Assembly: GCA_018066965.1 (NCBI GenBank)
Contig: JAGPVP010000011.1
Coordinates: forward strand, 1 to 64,000
DNA: 64,000 nt
Reading direction: 5' to 3'
Source of the DNA: Zhongshania sp.
GTDB taxonomy: Bacteria; Pseudomonadota; Gammaproteobacteria; Pseudomonadales; Spongiibacteraceae
Part shown: positions 63,740 through 64,000 of the stretch, piece after piece
Position numbering within the stretch: the first letter of the stretch is position 1
Layout of the letters: every line of letters begins with the position of its first letter
Program-made: the position numbers and the translations under genes
The notes under the pieces: model-generated
What the model saw: only the letters and a program-made list of their open reading frames with translations
What the model was told of the DNA's origin: nothing
The model's database searches: none

Positions 63740-64000
63740 GGCTAATAATGACCGTTACGATGAGTTGCCTAGATTATGGCAGATTATTCCTAGTCTTGAA
63801 CAACTGGAGCCAAACCAAGCAGATTTATCGGGCTTTAACGCCGTTACTGGCAAATGACCTGAATTAAGTCATTGTTTGGTATTGACATAGATCGCCATAG
63901 GTTAAAAAATATGCGGTCTATCTTTACGATAGCAAATGGCTGTTTTCCGCGCCGCTTACCTGCGGCCTAAGTACAGAGTATGACTCATCGTGTCGTACTG

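Noticed and set aside
63950-64000. Possible start of another copy of the 1-170 repeat at the window end (GTATGACTCATCGTGTCGTACTG)
   Set aside because: Similarity is too short and the window ends; cannot be supported.

Overview
This 64 kb window reads as a chromosomal segment of a gammaproteobacterium, densely coding with mostly housekeeping genes. No rRNA, tRNA, CRISPR array or intact transposase was recognised. Main blocks: (i) a B12 uptake/salvage operon on the minus strand (cobQ-bluB-btuD-btuC-btuF-cobO-btuB) behind a clear cobalamin riboswitch; (ii) panE, yajQ, an AmpG-like MFS gene, a rhombosortase-like rhomboid protease, an Atl-type alkyltransferase-like gene, carbonic anhydrase, pldA and fxsA; (iii) groES-groEL with a readable sigma-32 promoter; (iv) a large lipoprotein joining thrombospondin type-3 calcium repeats to an alpha/beta hydrolase; (v) fumarase, sbcB, an MsbA-like ABC exporter, pyrB, nudF, murJ, ribF-ileS-lspA-fkpB-ispH; (vi) a type IV minor pilin locus (two fimT/gspH-like genes back to back, pilV-pilW-pilX-pilY1-pilE) with a candidate sigma-54 promoter, facing pilR-pilS; (vii) nadE, a GlpD-like FAD enzyme, bamD, rluD, pgeF, and clpB with a sigma-32 promoter; (viii) a DUF4331 / small lipoprotein / TPR / HupE-UreJ-like gene set of unknown function. 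The best candidates for new biology are the DUF4331-HupE locus with a 19-bp perfect terminator-like hairpin inside the 5' coding region of its TPR gene, a dispersed inverted-repeat family (GGGAGACGGTAAACGC-like) placed at gene 3' ends at three loci, and the TSP3-hydrolase lipoprotein. All assignments were made by reading the sequence; no database search was run.
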